64,000 bases of DNA from Pantoea alhagi (GTDB lineage Bacteria; Pseudomonadota; Gammaproteobacteria; Enterobacterales; Enterobacteriaceae): NCBI RefSeq assembly GCF_002101395.1, contig NZ_CP019706.1, positions 2,976,001-3,040,000 on the forward strand. Direction: 5' to 3'. Below, in pieces: positions 35,762 to 43,926 of the stretch. The translations under genes and the position numbers were made by a program. The notes below the pieces were generated by a model. That model searched no databases. It worked only from the letters and a program-made list of their open reading frames with translations, and was not told the origin of the DNA. Numbering within the stretch: position 1 is the stretch's first letter; every line of letters begins with the position of its first letter.

Positions 35762-36615
35762 ATGTCTGCACAAAAGGGCATCACGCTGTCATTAGTGTCA
35801 TCAGTGCTGTTTGCTGTACTTTTCTATTACACTGTTTTTCTGCATCCGCTGAACGGATGGCAGATAGCCGGATGGCGCGCAGTAACAACCGTGCTGTTGC
35901 TGATGCTGGCACTGGCCTTTCGAAGAAAGCGGGATCCTTTCTGGCACTATTTAATGTCAGTGATAAAAAATACATGGCTGCTCATTGCAACACTTGTCTG
36001 CGCCGCGCTTCTTGCGCCTGCAGATACTTATTTTCCGCTGGGCACCCGTCAACGGGCAAAGCCGGTCACTTGCACTCGGGTACTTTCTGTTGCCTCTGGT
36101 CATGGTAGTAACCGGCAGAGCGCTGTACTGCTGGCGGCCTGCGGCGTAATGGTGCGTTCACTTCCGATCGTGGCGCTTGTCGTTATGCTGAGATATCAGT
36201 TGTATTTCATTATCAAACGTCAGCTGCAAAATAACGCTTTCTTTAGCTTAATTGCGGAAAATTTATTACTTGTGATGCCGGCAATTGCCCTGCTGATTTA
36301 TCAGGGAAATGGAAAAGAATGGTTACCCGCCGGGGCTGTCGGCGGATGGGGCATTCTTGCAGGGCTGGGATTACTGAGCTGCTCTGCATTACTTTGCTTC
36401 CTGCTTGCCAGCAGTAGCCCCTCGTTTACGATGCTTGGCATGCAGTCTTATGTCGAACCCCTCCTGTTATTTCTGGTGTCATTTTTTTGCCTGGAGAAAA
36501 ACTGACTCTGGCATCGCTGCTGACGTATGTCCCGATATGGCTCGCCGTTCCGGCGCTGATGGCTGATGGTTATAAAAAAGTGAAAGCCAGTGCGCACCAC
36601 AGCAGAAAGCGGTGA
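35762..36615 (+). pseudogene. RarD/EamA-type transporter with three frameshifts
   Basis: The frame starts well (ITLSLVSSVLFAVLFYYTVF). Near 36010 it becomes nonsense, while another frame reads RLQILIFRWAPVNG and ALGYFLLPLVMVV, as expected for RarD. Near 36110 the first frame returns (GVMVRSLPIVAL). Near 36490 it shifts once more; the true C-terminus (EKLTLASLLTYVPIWLAVPA) runs to a stop at 36615. The intact protein would be about 285 residues with ten helices. Sequencing error is possible, but the neighbouring genes are also broken. Confidence 0.8.
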
Positions 36616-36960
36616 ATCGTAGGGATACGTCTGTCAGCGCTGGCTATCGTATTGACCTTGCCCGGGAGTCCCGGGCGCTGTTTCAGGCTTCCGGAACGGG
36701 TCTTCCGTCAGCGCTGGCACCCGTGACTGCAAAATACCGACAGGGCCGTTTGGTCCCGTTAACGCCTTTTTACCGCCGTGGCTGCGCATTCTTTTGACGT
36801 CAGAAAGCCTGTACTGTCATTTAAATCTGTGTCAAGCCCGGCTTCAACAGCGTTGACCTTAATACCAGAGGGTCGGGTTCTTTTGCGAATGAAACGGTAA
36901 GCTCCGTTGCAATGGCAAAGCCGATAACTTTATTGCCCTGGGAACGAGCCCGGCTTTTTC
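36616..36960 (-). pseudogene. Decayed SDR C-terminal fragment
   Basis: On the minus strand, pieces of an SDR appear in changing frames: TELTVSFAKE, then SGIKVNAVEAGLDTDLND (near 36866-36815), then KALTGPNGPVGILQSRVPAL. The order matches the C-terminal half of a classical SDR after the active site. At least two frameshifts and no start make it inactive. It lies just after the SnoaL-like gene on the same strand and was probably co-transcribed with it. Confidence 0.6.
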
Positions 36961-36973
36961 CTGTCCACTACGC

Positions 36974-37459
36974 TCACTCAGTCTGCGTACGGTTGACAGG
37001 TGCGCCAACGTGAAACTGAAGAGCACCCATCAGACGGGGAACAACATTGCGCGACGTAAATCGCCAGTAACCGTCATGTTTTTCAAAAGTGTCGTAATAA
37101 CGCCCTGTACATATTGGCTGTAACGGGAATCCGTCCAGCTCCTGATGTACAGTGAAATAACTGACGCAGGTGGCTGAATCACCGGAAGGGAAAATATCTA
37201 TCAGTGCACTGGATACGCTATGCCAGGTGCGGGGAGTTCCGTCTTCATGACGCTGAACACCACGGATAAAAAACTGCTCAACCTCTTCGCGACCATGAGC
37301 AGTATCACTGAGGACAATAAATTCGGCGTGTTCAAACAATTCAGAGTTCTCGGTAAATTTTCCGTCATCCAGGTTATGAACATACATTGCAAGCAACCGC
37401 TGAATCTTTAGCTCATCAATATAACGTTGTTCATTTACTGTATTAATGGCATTAGTCAT
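36974..37459 (-). CDS. SnoaL/NTF2-like protein
   Basis: A 161-residue protein of the NTF2-like superfamily (SnoaL_4 type): YIDELKIQRLLAMYVHNLDD at the start, the AEFIVL strand, HGREEVEQFF and TPRTWHSVSSALIDI, then GRYYDTFEKHDGYWRFTSRNV. Members include small dehydratases and hydroxylases of polyketides and aromatic acids, and many uncharacterised proteins. It sits in the oxidoreductase cluster, ahead of an SDR remnant. No substrate can be inferred. Confidence 0.82.
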   Translation of the reverse strand: MTNAINTVNEQRYIDELKIQRLLAMYVHNLDDGKFTENSELFEHAEFIVLSDTAHGREEVEQFFIRGVQRHEDGTPRTWHSVSSALIDIFPSGDSATCVSYFTVHQELDGFPLQPICTGRYYDTFEKHDGYWRFTSRNVVPRLMGALQFHVGAPVNRTQTE

Positions 37460-37703
37460 AATCTGACCCCTTTGGGTTATTGTTGAAATAATTTCGCCAT
37501 TCAGAAAGCAGGCGAATTGAATTAATCAATATGATTTTTTTAATAACAGACTCAGCCAGCTGTTCAGCACTGCGAATAAGTCAGACAATGACGCAAACGC
37601 AAAATCCATATAAGTCCGGAAATGACATAACCGGAACTGAGTCGGCTCTTCCTGCAAAGAGGCTGTCATACTGCCCACAAATATTATTTCTTCAGTGACT
37701 CGG

Positions 37704-38450
37704 TCAGATCTGAGAGGCACCACCGTCGGCGAATATCTCCGCGCCGTTAATATAAGCGGCATCATCACTGGCAAGAAAAACGACAGCTTTCGCAATTTCC
37801 TCAGTCCGCCCAATGCGACCAATCGGGCTGCGGTCGCGTAAAGACTGCAAAATTGCGTCAACCGGTTCTGGAAGGAAATCTCGCAGGGACTGCGTATCAA
37901 CCGGACCGGGACTAAGAATATTGATGCGAACGCCGGTACCTTTGATATCCAGTATCCAGCTACGAACCATAGCGCGTAAGGCGGCCTTGGTGCCGCCATA
38001 AACACTCAGTCCTTCTCCGGGATTAATAGAAGCAGTTGAGCCTGTGATAACAATGCTGCTACCGGGCTTCATAAGCGGCAAGGCTTTCTGTACGGTAAAA
38101 GTAATACCCCTTACATTCGTGGTGAACTGGAGATCAAACTTTTCCGGGGTAATTTGCCCGAGAGGTTCAATTTCTCCCATGCCTGCATTTGCTATCAGAA
38201 TATCAATGCGACCAAACCGGGAACGAATTTGATCATAAAACGCATTCAGCTCGGTGAGGCTGGTCACATCTACCTGAAACTGACACGCATCCGGGCCAAG
38301 CGTACTGACTGCCAGTTCCAGTTTATTTTTGTCTCGTCCGGTAATGATTACCGTTGCACCGAGTGCTGAAAGCTCCTGTGCTATCCCCAGACCAATGCCG
38401 GATGATGCGCCAGTTATAACCGCGATTTTTTTCTGAAAAGACTGAATCAT
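37704..38450 (-). CDS. Short-chain dehydrogenase/reductase SDR-2
   Basis: A 248-residue classical SDR with TGASSGIG, ILIANAGMGEIEPLGQIT, a catalytic Ser in TGSTASIN and YGGTKAALR. It ends FADGGASQI. It is a paralogue of SDR-1 (30858-31604), with the same length and many identical stretches (VQKALPLM, MVRSW, SPGPV). AGGAG precedes the ATG. A perfect 16-bp palindrome lies about 40 bases upstream, nearly the same as that on the SDR-1 promoter, so both are probably under the TetR-type protein at 31743. Confidence 0.92.
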   Translation of the reverse strand: MIQSFQKKIAVITGASSGIGLGIAQELSALGATVIITGRDKNKLELAVSTLGPDACQFQVDVTSLTELNAFYDQIRSRFGRIDILIANAGMGEIEPLGQITPEKFDLQFTTNVRGITFTVQKALPLMKPGSSIVITGSTASINPGEGLSVYGGTKAALRAMVRSWILDIKGTGVRINILSPGPVDTQSLRDFLPEPVDAILQSLRDRSPIGRIGRTEEIAKAVVFLASDDAAYINGAEIFADGGASQI

Positions 38451-38482
38451 TGTGTATTCTCCTGATTACTGCGGGGTAAGTT

Positions 38483-38498
38483 TGTAGTGATCACTACA
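38483..38498. promoter_or_regulatory. Palindromic operator C upstream of SDR-2
   Basis: TGTAGTGATCACTACA is a perfect 16-bp palindrome, the clearest copy of the motif also seen at 31625-31640 and 31672-31687. It lies 33-48 bases ahead of the SDR-2 start, where it would overlap the promoter. Confidence 0.75.
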
Positions 38499-38578
38499 CT
38501 CAAAACGGAAGGCACACAACAGGAAATTACGATGCGTAAAATAAATCAAATAAAAACAATGCCATAGATTTAGCTTTT

Positions 38579-38752
38579 AATGCTGGATAGTTTATCGATT
38601 ACGATATGATGAATATTCATCAACCGAAGTGAAACAGGAAAACAGGCTGAGATGGCCTGCATTTGTTCGTGATGCAAAAGTGGCTATTACACAGGCTATG
38701 TTGCTTTATGTCGAAATTCCTCGGTTGATCAACGAACTTGCAAAGTTATAGT
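38579..38752 (+). pseudogene. Unrecognised C-terminal ORF remnant
   Basis: After a stop codon the frame is open for about 57 codons and ends with INELAKL and a TAG. It contains EVKQENRLRWPAFVRDAK and MLLYVEIPRLIN, which look like real helical protein, but there is no start codon with a ribosome site. I do not recognise the family. It may be the tail of a lost gene. Confidence 0.3.
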
Positions 38753-38810
38753 CTGAGATAAAGCAATCCATTGTTATATTGTGGGTTAGAACATGTTACC
38801 CGATCGTGAC

Positions 38811-38880
38811 AACGTCCGCTCATCACTCAAAGCGGACATCGGCCTACGCCTGGGGCTGCTTAGTGTCAGAAGCGGACGTT
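38811..38880. repeat. GTCCGCT/AGCGGAC inverted repeat
   Basis: AACGTCCGCT (38811-38820) and AGCGGACGTT (38871-38880) are perfect arms 50 bases apart. A third half-copy, AGCGGACA, starts at 38831, so two alternative hairpins can form. Similar GTCCGCTTTTG-type repeats are scattered between genes in many gammaproteobacteria, from memory. Confidence 0.55.
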
Positions 38881-38951
38881 AGCACTTTGGGGCATAACGA
38901 AAATGCACCGCAACACAATTATTTTGCTTGCCAACTCATGAGGCATAGCGC

Positions 38952-39782
38952 CTATATTTCCTGGCGATCTGCGCCATATGCCACAGCTTTCATTGCTTGC
39001 AGCGCGTCCAGACGCATTTTTAATGCGGCTTCAATATTGTCATATGCTGTACTGCCCAGCGGCAGGCGTAGCGGGGGACTGGCAGCATCAGCAGCAGCGA
39101 TCATAGCCATCACGCATTTTTCAGCATCGCCTTTAACCACAAACTCTCCAGACATTATTGCCGTCCGCAGTTTCCCCGCTGCCGTATGGCGGTAAGGCGG
39201 CAAGGCATCAGCAATATCCAGTCCCGCACCGAACTGTGTCGCCGTCGGCCCCGGCTCTACCAGCACAAAGTCGATGCCAAATGCCGCCACTTCTTGCCGT
39301 ACCGCTTCGACAAAGCCTTCAATTCCCCATTTAGTGGCATGATACAAACTGAAATTGGGGTAGGCGATCTGACCGCCTTCTGAAGAAACCTGCACAATGC
39401 GTCCGCCGCCTTGCTGCCGCAAAAATGGTATTGCCGCACGGATCAGCTGAATCGAACCCGTGAGATTGGTGGCAATCTGCCGCTCAATTTGTATATCGCT
39501 TAGCTCTTCTGCGGCACCAAACAGGCCGTAAGCCGCGTTGCTTACCACAATATCAATCCGTCCCGCCTGAGCAAACGCAGATTCGACGGTGGGTTTTATC
39601 GTCGCTGATGTACTGAGATCAAGCACCATCACCTGCAAATAATCGCCATATTTTGCAGACATATCATCTAATACAGCTTTACTGCGGACGCTTGCAAACA
39701 CCCGATCGCCACGGGCCAGCAGCGTTTCGCACATCAGACGGCCCAGGCCGCTGGATGCGCCGGTAATTAGCCAGGTTTTCAT
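38952..39782 (-). CDS. Short-chain dehydrogenase/reductase SDR-3
   Basis: A 276-residue SDR with ITGASSGLG, NAAYGLFG in place of NAG, Ser in QVSSEGGQIA and Tyr-Lys in SLYHATKWGIEGF, then VEPGPTATQF. It differs in length and sequence from SDR-1 and SDR-2 and belongs to the larger group of YHATK oxidoreductases. The ATG at 39782 is preferred because GGAG lies nine bases upstream; the ATG at 39791 abuts that site. It is divergent from a LysR gene 100 bases away, which is its likely regulator. Confidence 0.9.
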   Translation of the reverse strand: MKTWLITGASSGLGRLMCETLLARGDRVFASVRSKAVLDDMSAKYGDYLQVMVLDLSTSATIKPTVESAFAQAGRIDIVVSNAAYGLFGAAEELSDIQIERQIATNLTGSIQLIRAAIPFLRQQGGGRIVQVSSEGGQIAYPNFSLYHATKWGIEGFVEAVRQEVAAFGIDFVLVEPGPTATQFGAGLDIADALPPYRHTAAGKLRTAIMSGEFVVKGDAEKCVMAMIAAADAASPPLRLPLGSTAYDNIEAALKMRLDALQAMKAVAYGADRQEI

Positions 39783-39882
39783 TGTGGTCATCTCCGTTTA
39801 GTGAACTGAAGGTCATCATAAAACGAATGATTGATGGCATAATCTCCACAAAGCAGAATGAGATGGTGGGAAATATTCAACA

Positions 39883-40779
39883 ATGAAACGTCCTTCCTGG
39901 AACGAACTGCTGGCTGTGAAAATCATTGCCGAGCAGCGCAGTTTTAGTCGCGCTGCTGACGTGCTCGGGCTTAAACGCTCATCGCTTAGCCATACTGTCA
40001 AAGGACTGGAAGCGACACTTGGCGTACAGCTATTCCTTCGCACAACGCGCAGCGTTGCGCTAACCGAAGCGGGTGAAATGCTGATTGCGCGCCTGTCACC
40101 CTTGCTGGCGGAGATGGATGAACTGCTGAATGACGTCACCGCCAGCGCTCAGCAGCCTTACGGCTTGTTGCGCATCAGTGCCAGCGATGCAGCGATCAGT
40201 CTTCTGCTGGAAACGGTATTGCCGACATTTATTCAGCAAAAGCCGGGGATAGAAATTGATTTAGTCGCACAGGGCCAATTGGTGGATATCGTGGCGCAAG
40301 GGTTTGATGCGGGCATCCGGCTGATTGAAGATGTGCCTAAAGACATGATTGCAATTCCTCTGAGCGGACCGCTGCGCTTTGTTACGGTGGCATCGCCCGC
40401 TTACCTGGCAGGACGGCCAAAAATCCAGCATCCTCAGGATATTATGCAACATACCTGTCTGCGTCAGCGCTTACCAGGCGGCAAACGCTATCACTGGGAA
40501 TATCAGCAGCATGAGCAGCAGTTTGAGCTGGATGTGCCGGGCAGCCTGACTCTCGATAGCAGCGCTTTAATGGTGGAAGCGGCTGTAGCCGGATTAGGCG
40601 TGGCATATGTGCCGGAGCGCTACGCTCAGCCGTGGCTGAAGACACAGCGGCTGGTTACATTGTTGGACGACTGGACGATTGCCTCGCAGGGCATCGCGCT
40701 CTACTTTCCGCAAAATCGCCATATGCCTGTCGCATTGCGGCTGTTTGTCGACACGGTAAAAGCAGCGCCGCGCGCCTGA
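39883..40779 (+). CDS. LysR-family regulator next to SDR-3
   Basis: A 298-residue LysR protein of the large CrgA/YafC-like group. The helix-turn-helix is at residues 16-45 (SFSRAADVLGLKRSSLSHTV). The effector domain has FDAGIRLIEDVPKDMIAIPL and LMVEAAVAGLGVAYVPE, common to this group. It is divergent from SDR-3 with a 100-base gap, the usual layout for a LysR protein that controls its neighbour. The effector is unknown. Confidence 0.9.
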   Translation: MKRPSWNELLAVKIIAEQRSFSRAADVLGLKRSSLSHTVKGLEATLGVQLFLRTTRSVALTEAGEMLIARLSPLLAEMDELLNDVTASAQQPYGLLRISASDAAISLLLETVLPTFIQQKPGIEIDLVAQGQLVDIVAQGFDAGIRLIEDVPKDMIAIPLSGPLRFVTVASPAYLAGRPKIQHPQDIMQHTCLRQRLPGGKRYHWEYQQHEQQFELDVPGSLTLDSSALMVEAAVAGLGVAYVPERYAQPWLKTQRLVTLLDDWTIASQGIALYFPQNRHMPVALRLFVDTVKAAPRA

Positions 40780-40917
40780 GAGTGGCCGATGACAATGCAC
40801 CTGTTTCTCTGTGCTCAGAGAGACACTATTGAACACCGTATGATTCAGCCGCGATGATAAGGGTTATACCGAAGATGGATACCGCTACTGTCTGGCGATG
40901 TACTGGAGGCCCTGATG

Positions 40918-40940
40918 AAAAAGGGCGGCCTGCGCCGCCC
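40918..40940 (-). terminator. Terminator of the lysR-frmA-frmB operon
   Basis: On the minus strand GGGCGGC, GCAG, GCCGCCC followed by TTTTT. It begins seven bases after the frmB stop. Confidence 0.88.
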
Positions 40941-40946
40941 CTGGTT

Positions 40947-41789
40947 TTATGCCAACAGATGCTGCGCATGAAAGCGCAGGTGATCCTCAACAAACGAGGA
41001 AATAAAGAAATAGCTGTGGTCGTAACCCGGCTGAATACGCAGCGTCAGCGGCCAGCCTTTCTGCTGCGCAATCGCCTCCAGCTGCTCGGGCTGTAGCTGA
41101 TCGGCCAGGAACTGATCGCTGTCGCCCTGATCGATTAGCAACGGCAGCGGCTGCTGCGCCTGCTGCATTAGCCAGCAGCTGTCATATTGCCGCCATTGCT
41201 CACGATCTTCGCCTAAGTAGGCGTTAAAGGCTTTCTGGCCCCACGGCACCGAACAGGGATTAACGATCGGGGAGAACGCAGAAGCAGAGGCAAATTTTTG
41301 CGGATTACGCAGCGCCAGCATCAGCGCGCCGTGACCGCCCATCGAATGCCCCATCACCGCCTGACGATCGCTTACCTTAAAGCTTGCGGCAATCAACGCC
41401 GGCAGCTCCTCGTTAATGTAATCGTACATATGAAAATTCTGCCGCCAGGGTTCCTGCGTTGCATTCAAATAGAAACCCGCACCCTGTCCCAGGTCATAGG
41501 CTGCATCGTTCGGCACCTCATCACCACGTGGGCTGGTATCGGGCATCACCAGCACCAGGCCCAGCTCCGCCGCCACACGCTGCGCGCCTGACTTCACGGA
41601 AAAGTTTTCATCAGTGCAGGTCAGGCCCGCCAGGCACCAGACCACCGGCGGCGGCGCATCGCCCTGCGGACCTGGCAGAAAAATGCCGAAGGTCATGTTG
41701 CAGCCCAGCACCGACGAGTGGTGCCGCCAGCGCTGCTGCCAGCCGCCAAACAGGCGATGTTCTTCCAGTAATTCCAGCGTCGTTGGCAT
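40947..41789 (-). CDS. frmB: S-formylglutathione hydrolase (FrmB/YeiG)
   Basis: A 280-residue esterase-D family alpha/beta hydrolase. The nucleophile is Ser149 in GHSMGGHGAL; the other triad members lie in IDQGDSDQFL (Asp) and PGYDHSYFF (His). Oxyanion-loop residues are seen in WCLAGLTCTDENF. It hydrolyses S-formylglutathione to formate and glutathione, the last step of glutathione-dependent formaldehyde removal. It lies 12 bases after frmA. By position next to folE it corresponds to E. coli yeiG, while its pairing with frmA matches frmB. Confidence 0.94.
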   Translation of the reverse strand: MPTTLELLEEHRLFGGWQQRWRHHSSVLGCNMTFGIFLPGPQGDAPPPVVWCLAGLTCTDENFSVKSGAQRVAAELGLVLVMPDTSPRGDEVPNDAAYDLGQGAGFYLNATQEPWRQNFHMYDYINEELPALIAASFKVSDRQAVMGHSMGGHGALMLALRNPQKFASASAFSPIVNPCSVPWGQKAFNAYLGEDREQWRQYDSCWLMQQAQQPLPLLIDQGDSDQFLADQLQPEQLEAIAQQKGWPLTLRIQPGYDHSYFFISSFVEDHLRFHAQHLLA

Positions 41790-41801
41790 GATGGCTCCCG
41801 T

Positions 41802-42926
41802 TTATTTACTGAAATGCACCACGGAGCGGATCGATTTGCCTTCATGCATCAGCTCGAACGCTTCATTGATCTCCTCCAGCGGCATGGTGTGGGTAATAAA
41901 ATCGTTTAGCTGGAATTTACCGTCAAGGTAATCCTGCACGATACCCGGCAGCTGCGAACGACCTTTTACGCCGCCAAAGGCGGAGCCGCGCCAGACGCGT
42001 CCGGTCACCAGCTGGAAAGGACGGGTAGAGATCTCTTCGCCCGCGCCCGCAACGCCGATAATTACCGACTCGCCCCAGCCTTTATGGCAGCACTCCAGCG
42101 CTGAACGCATTACGTTAACGTTACCGATACATTCGAACGAGTAATCTACGCCGCCGTCAGTCATCTCAACGATCACTTCCTGAATCGGCTTATCGTAATC
42201 TTTCGGGTTAACCAGATCGGTGGCACCCAGCTTGCGTGCCAGATCGAATTTGCTGGTATTGATGTCGATGCCGATAATACGGCCCGCTTTCGCCATCTTC
42301 GCACCGATGATCGCCGACAGGCCAATGCCGCCCAGGCCGAAAATGGCAACAGTGTCGCCTTCTTTGACTTTGGCGGTGTTCATTACCGCACCCATACCGG
42401 TAGTGACGCCGCAGCCCAGCAGACAGACTTCTTCCAGCGGCGCTTCTTTGCTGATTTTAGCCAGCGAGATTTCCGGCACAACGGTGTATTCAGAGAAGGT
42501 GGAGGTGCCCATATAGTGGAAAATCGGCTTGCCGTCTTTAAAGAAACGGGTGGTGCCGTCCGGCATCAGGCCTTTACCCTGGGTGGTACGAATCGCCTGG
42601 CAGAGGTTAGTTTTGCCTGACAGGCAGAACTTACATTTGCCGCATTCCGGCGTGTAGAGCGGGATCACGTGATCGCCTACTTCAACGCTGGTGACGCCTT
42701 CGCCTACCGCTTCCACAATACCGCCGCCTTCGTGGCCGAGGATCGCCGGGAATACGCCTTCAGGATCCTTGCCCGACAGGGTGTAAGCATCGGTATGACA
42801 AACGCCGGTGGCGACAATACGCACCAGGACTTCACCTTTCTGCGGCGGCATTAAATCCACTTCTTCAATTTTCAGCGGTTCGCCTGCGGCCCAGGCAACG
42901 GCGGCACGGGTTTTAATCATTTTCAT
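41802..42926 (-). CDS. frmA: S-(hydroxymethyl)glutathione dehydrogenase (class III ADH)
   Basis: A 374-residue zinc alcohol dehydrogenase. The catalytic zinc site is GVCHTDAYTLSG with GHEGGGIVEAVGEG. The structural zinc Cys group is in CGKCKFCLSGKTNLC. The NAD site is FGLGGIGLSAIIGAK. It oxidises the formaldehyde-glutathione adduct to S-formylglutathione. GGAG lies eight bases ahead of the ATG. The gene overlaps the upstream lysR by 14 bases, so the two are on one transcript. No frmR gene is present here. Confidence 0.96.
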   Translation of the reverse strand: MKMIKTRAAVAWAAGEPLKIEEVDLMPPQKGEVLVRIVATGVCHTDAYTLSGKDPEGVFPAILGHEGGGIVEAVGEGVTSVEVGDHVIPLYTPECGKCKFCLSGKTNLCQAIRTTQGKGLMPDGTTRFFKDGKPIFHYMGTSTFSEYTVVPEISLAKISKEAPLEEVCLLGCGVTTGMGAVMNTAKVKEGDTVAIFGLGGIGLSAIIGAKMAKAGRIIGIDINTSKFDLARKLGATDLVNPKDYDKPIQEVIVEMTDGGVDYSFECIGNVNVMRSALECCHKGWGESVIIGVAGAGEEISTRPFQLVTGRVWRGSAFGGVKGRSQLPGIVQDYLDGKFQLNDFITHTMPLEEINEAFELMHEGKSIRSVVHFSK

Positions 42927-43833
42927 TTATCAGCTCCAAAGGATGTATCAGTTCATCATTAACGGGTTTGTCGTCAAACTGTTCAATAATCAGGTACTTC
43001 AGCGCTTCCACATTTGGGGTAAACGCATCACGCCGCCAGATTAGCCAGGTAGCGGTATCAGAAAACTTAGGCGGCAATACATGCGCCTGAACCCGCTCGC
43101 GGGCGGGCATCTGCGCCAGCACCGACTGCGGGATCAGCGCCACGCCAGCACCGCTGGCAACGCAGGCCATCATGGCGTGATAGGACTGGATCTCCATAAC
43201 ATTATGCGGTTGCACGCCATCTTCGCGAAACCACTCTTCCAGCCGCAGACGATAGGAACAACTGCTGCGAAAGGCGAAAACCGTATCGCCGCTGGCGTCC
43301 ACCGCGCTGCGGATCGGCCCATGGCCAGCGCTGGAAATCAGTATCATCTGTTCACGAAAGGCAATGCAGCCGTTCAGCTCTTCATAATTCACCGGCCCGT
43401 CAACCAGGGCCGCCGCAAGGGTTCCTTCGCGCACGCGATCGATAATCTCGCCAGAAGTGCCGGTGATCAGCGAAAGCGCCACTGCCGGATAACGCTGATG
43501 ATAAGCCGCCAGCAGGTTCGGCAGGCGCGTGGCGGCAGTGCTCTCCATTGAACCAAGGGCGAAGTTACCCCCCGGCTCGCCGGTGCGCGCCATGCTCAGC
43601 GCCTCTTCACTCAGCGTCAGAATTTTTTGGGCGTAGCTCAGGAAATTATGGCCCATCGGCGACAAACGCAGGCGTTGTTTTTCACGAATAAACAGGTCAA
43701 CGCCGATCTCCTGCTCAAGCTGACGCAGGCGCGTGGTCAGGTTAGAGGGTACACGATGCAGCTGTTCAGCGGCCCGCGCCACCGAACCGGTTTCTGCAAC
43801 CAGGCAGAACATACGTAACTGGACTAAATCCAT
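42913..43833 (-). CDS. LysR-family regulator of the frm operon
   Basis: A 306-residue LysR protein. The winged helix covers residues 1-60 (FCLVAETGSVARAAEQLHRV). The effector domain resembles the PtrR/YneJ-like group (FRSSCSYRLRLEEWFREDGV). The ATG at 43833 starts the typical MDLVQLRMF; a TTG at 43854 is possible. Its end overlaps frmA, so it seems to be the first gene of a lysR-frmA-frmB operon. In E. coli the repressor FrmR takes this position. It is divergent from an MFS gene 93 bases away. Confidence 0.88.
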   Translation of the reverse strand: MDLVQLRMFCLVAETGSVARAAEQLHRVPSNLTTRLRQLEQEIGVDLFIREKQRLRLSPMGHNFLSYAQKILTLSEEALSMARTGEPGGNFALGSMESTAATRLPNLLAAYHQRYPAVALSLITGTSGEIIDRVREGTLAAALVDGPVNYEELNGCIAFREQMILISSAGHGPIRSAVDASGDTVFAFRSSCSYRLRLEEWFREDGVQPHNVMEIQSYHAMMACVASGAGVALIPQSVLAQMPARERVQAHVLPPKFSDTATWLIWRRDAFTPNVEALKYLIIEQFDDKPVNDELIHPLELINEND

Positions 43834-43926
43834 CTGTTCTCTTACCGTAATCAACTTGGTTATAAATATTCACTTTTCGTGAGTTTAAACGTCGCGCATC
43901 ATGGACGCAACCGTTGATTAAAAAAG

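Larger units (their letters stand above)
38451..38951. other. Intergenic stretch with operator, ORF remnant and inverted repeat
   Basis: About 500 bases. It holds operator C (38483-38498), an open frame without a start (38579-38752) and a GTCCGCT/AGCGGAC inverted repeat (38811-38880). No complete gene is seen. Confidence 0.6.

Noticed and set aside
36612..36797. 61-codon plus-strand frame after the EamA pseudogene
   Set aside because: The opposite strand carries recognisable SDR remnants; this frame has no family pattern.
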